From contig JACUUS010000039.1 of assembly GCA_014859215.1 (NCBI GenBank), positions 1-14,772 on the forward strand: DNA of 14,772 nucleotides, read 5' to 3'. This document shows, in pieces, positions 14,737-14,772 of the stretch. Both the position numbers and the translations under genes were made by a program. Every line of letters begins with the position of its first letter. The first letter of the stretch is position 1. The stretch is from Dehalococcoidia bacterium (lineage in GTDB: Bacteria > Chloroflexota > Dehalococcoidia > SZUA-161). The notes below the pieces were generated by a model. It saw only the letters and a list, made by a program, of their open reading frames with translations, did not search any database and was not told the origin of the DNA.

Positions 14737-14772
14737 AATACTTCAGTTCTGGAATCACAATGATTTCTATAA

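Overview
The window looks like a bacterial chromosome segment, and I place it tentatively in Chloroflexota, class Dehalococcoidia. The grounds are a moderately GC-rich sequence, a pyrF-DUF951 pair, a DUF4125 protein, a bacterial STT3-like glycosyltransferase, small desulforedoxin-like proteins, several families of short palindromic intergenic repeats, and a serine recombinase at an RNA gene. The lineage is an inference, because no rRNA or marker phylogeny is available here. Several good sigma70-type promoters and Shine-Dalgarno sites anchor the gene starts.

Layout. (1) 1-2641, plus strand: the right end of an integrated element, with an ImmA/IrrE-like protein and a large serine recombinase. 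The recombinase ORF runs antisense through a complete tRNA-Ala(UGC) gene (2560-2635, minus). (2) 4304-2560, minus strand: pyrF, DUF951, DUF4125 and the tRNA, probably one unit from the promoter at 4331-4360. (3) 4431-4876, plus strand: a consensus promoter, two desulforedoxin-like genes and a terminator. (4) 4877-5484: a gene-free, repeat-rich stretch. (5) 6519-5485, minus strand: a zinc-dependent dehydrogenase. (6) 9270-6710, minus strand: an STT3-like transferase and an RDD membrane protein, flanked by two inverted degenerate hexamer tracts. (7) 14622-9668, minus strand: an envelope-type locus. It holds a DUF4352 lipoprotein, three small hydrophobic related proteins, a Cys-cluster/Pro-rich/TM/DUF4352 protein, and a secreted protein with three fibronectin-III repeats.

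The most interesting part is region 7. Nearly every product is exported or membrane-associated, and the small proteins form a family I do not recognise. One of them (13570-13883) is split between two frames exactly at a C CCT TTA heptamer, a canonical -1 slippery sequence. This is either programmed frameshifting or a one-base loss in a C run. A 28-base repeat lies beside hairpins twice, and a diverged inverted third copy lies beside another hairpin at the window's right end.

Working hypothesis: regions 6 and 7 are envelope functions (glycan transfer, membrane and surface proteins), while regions 1 and 2 record insertion of a serine-recombinase element at tRNA-Ala beside a pyrimidine-synthesis operon.
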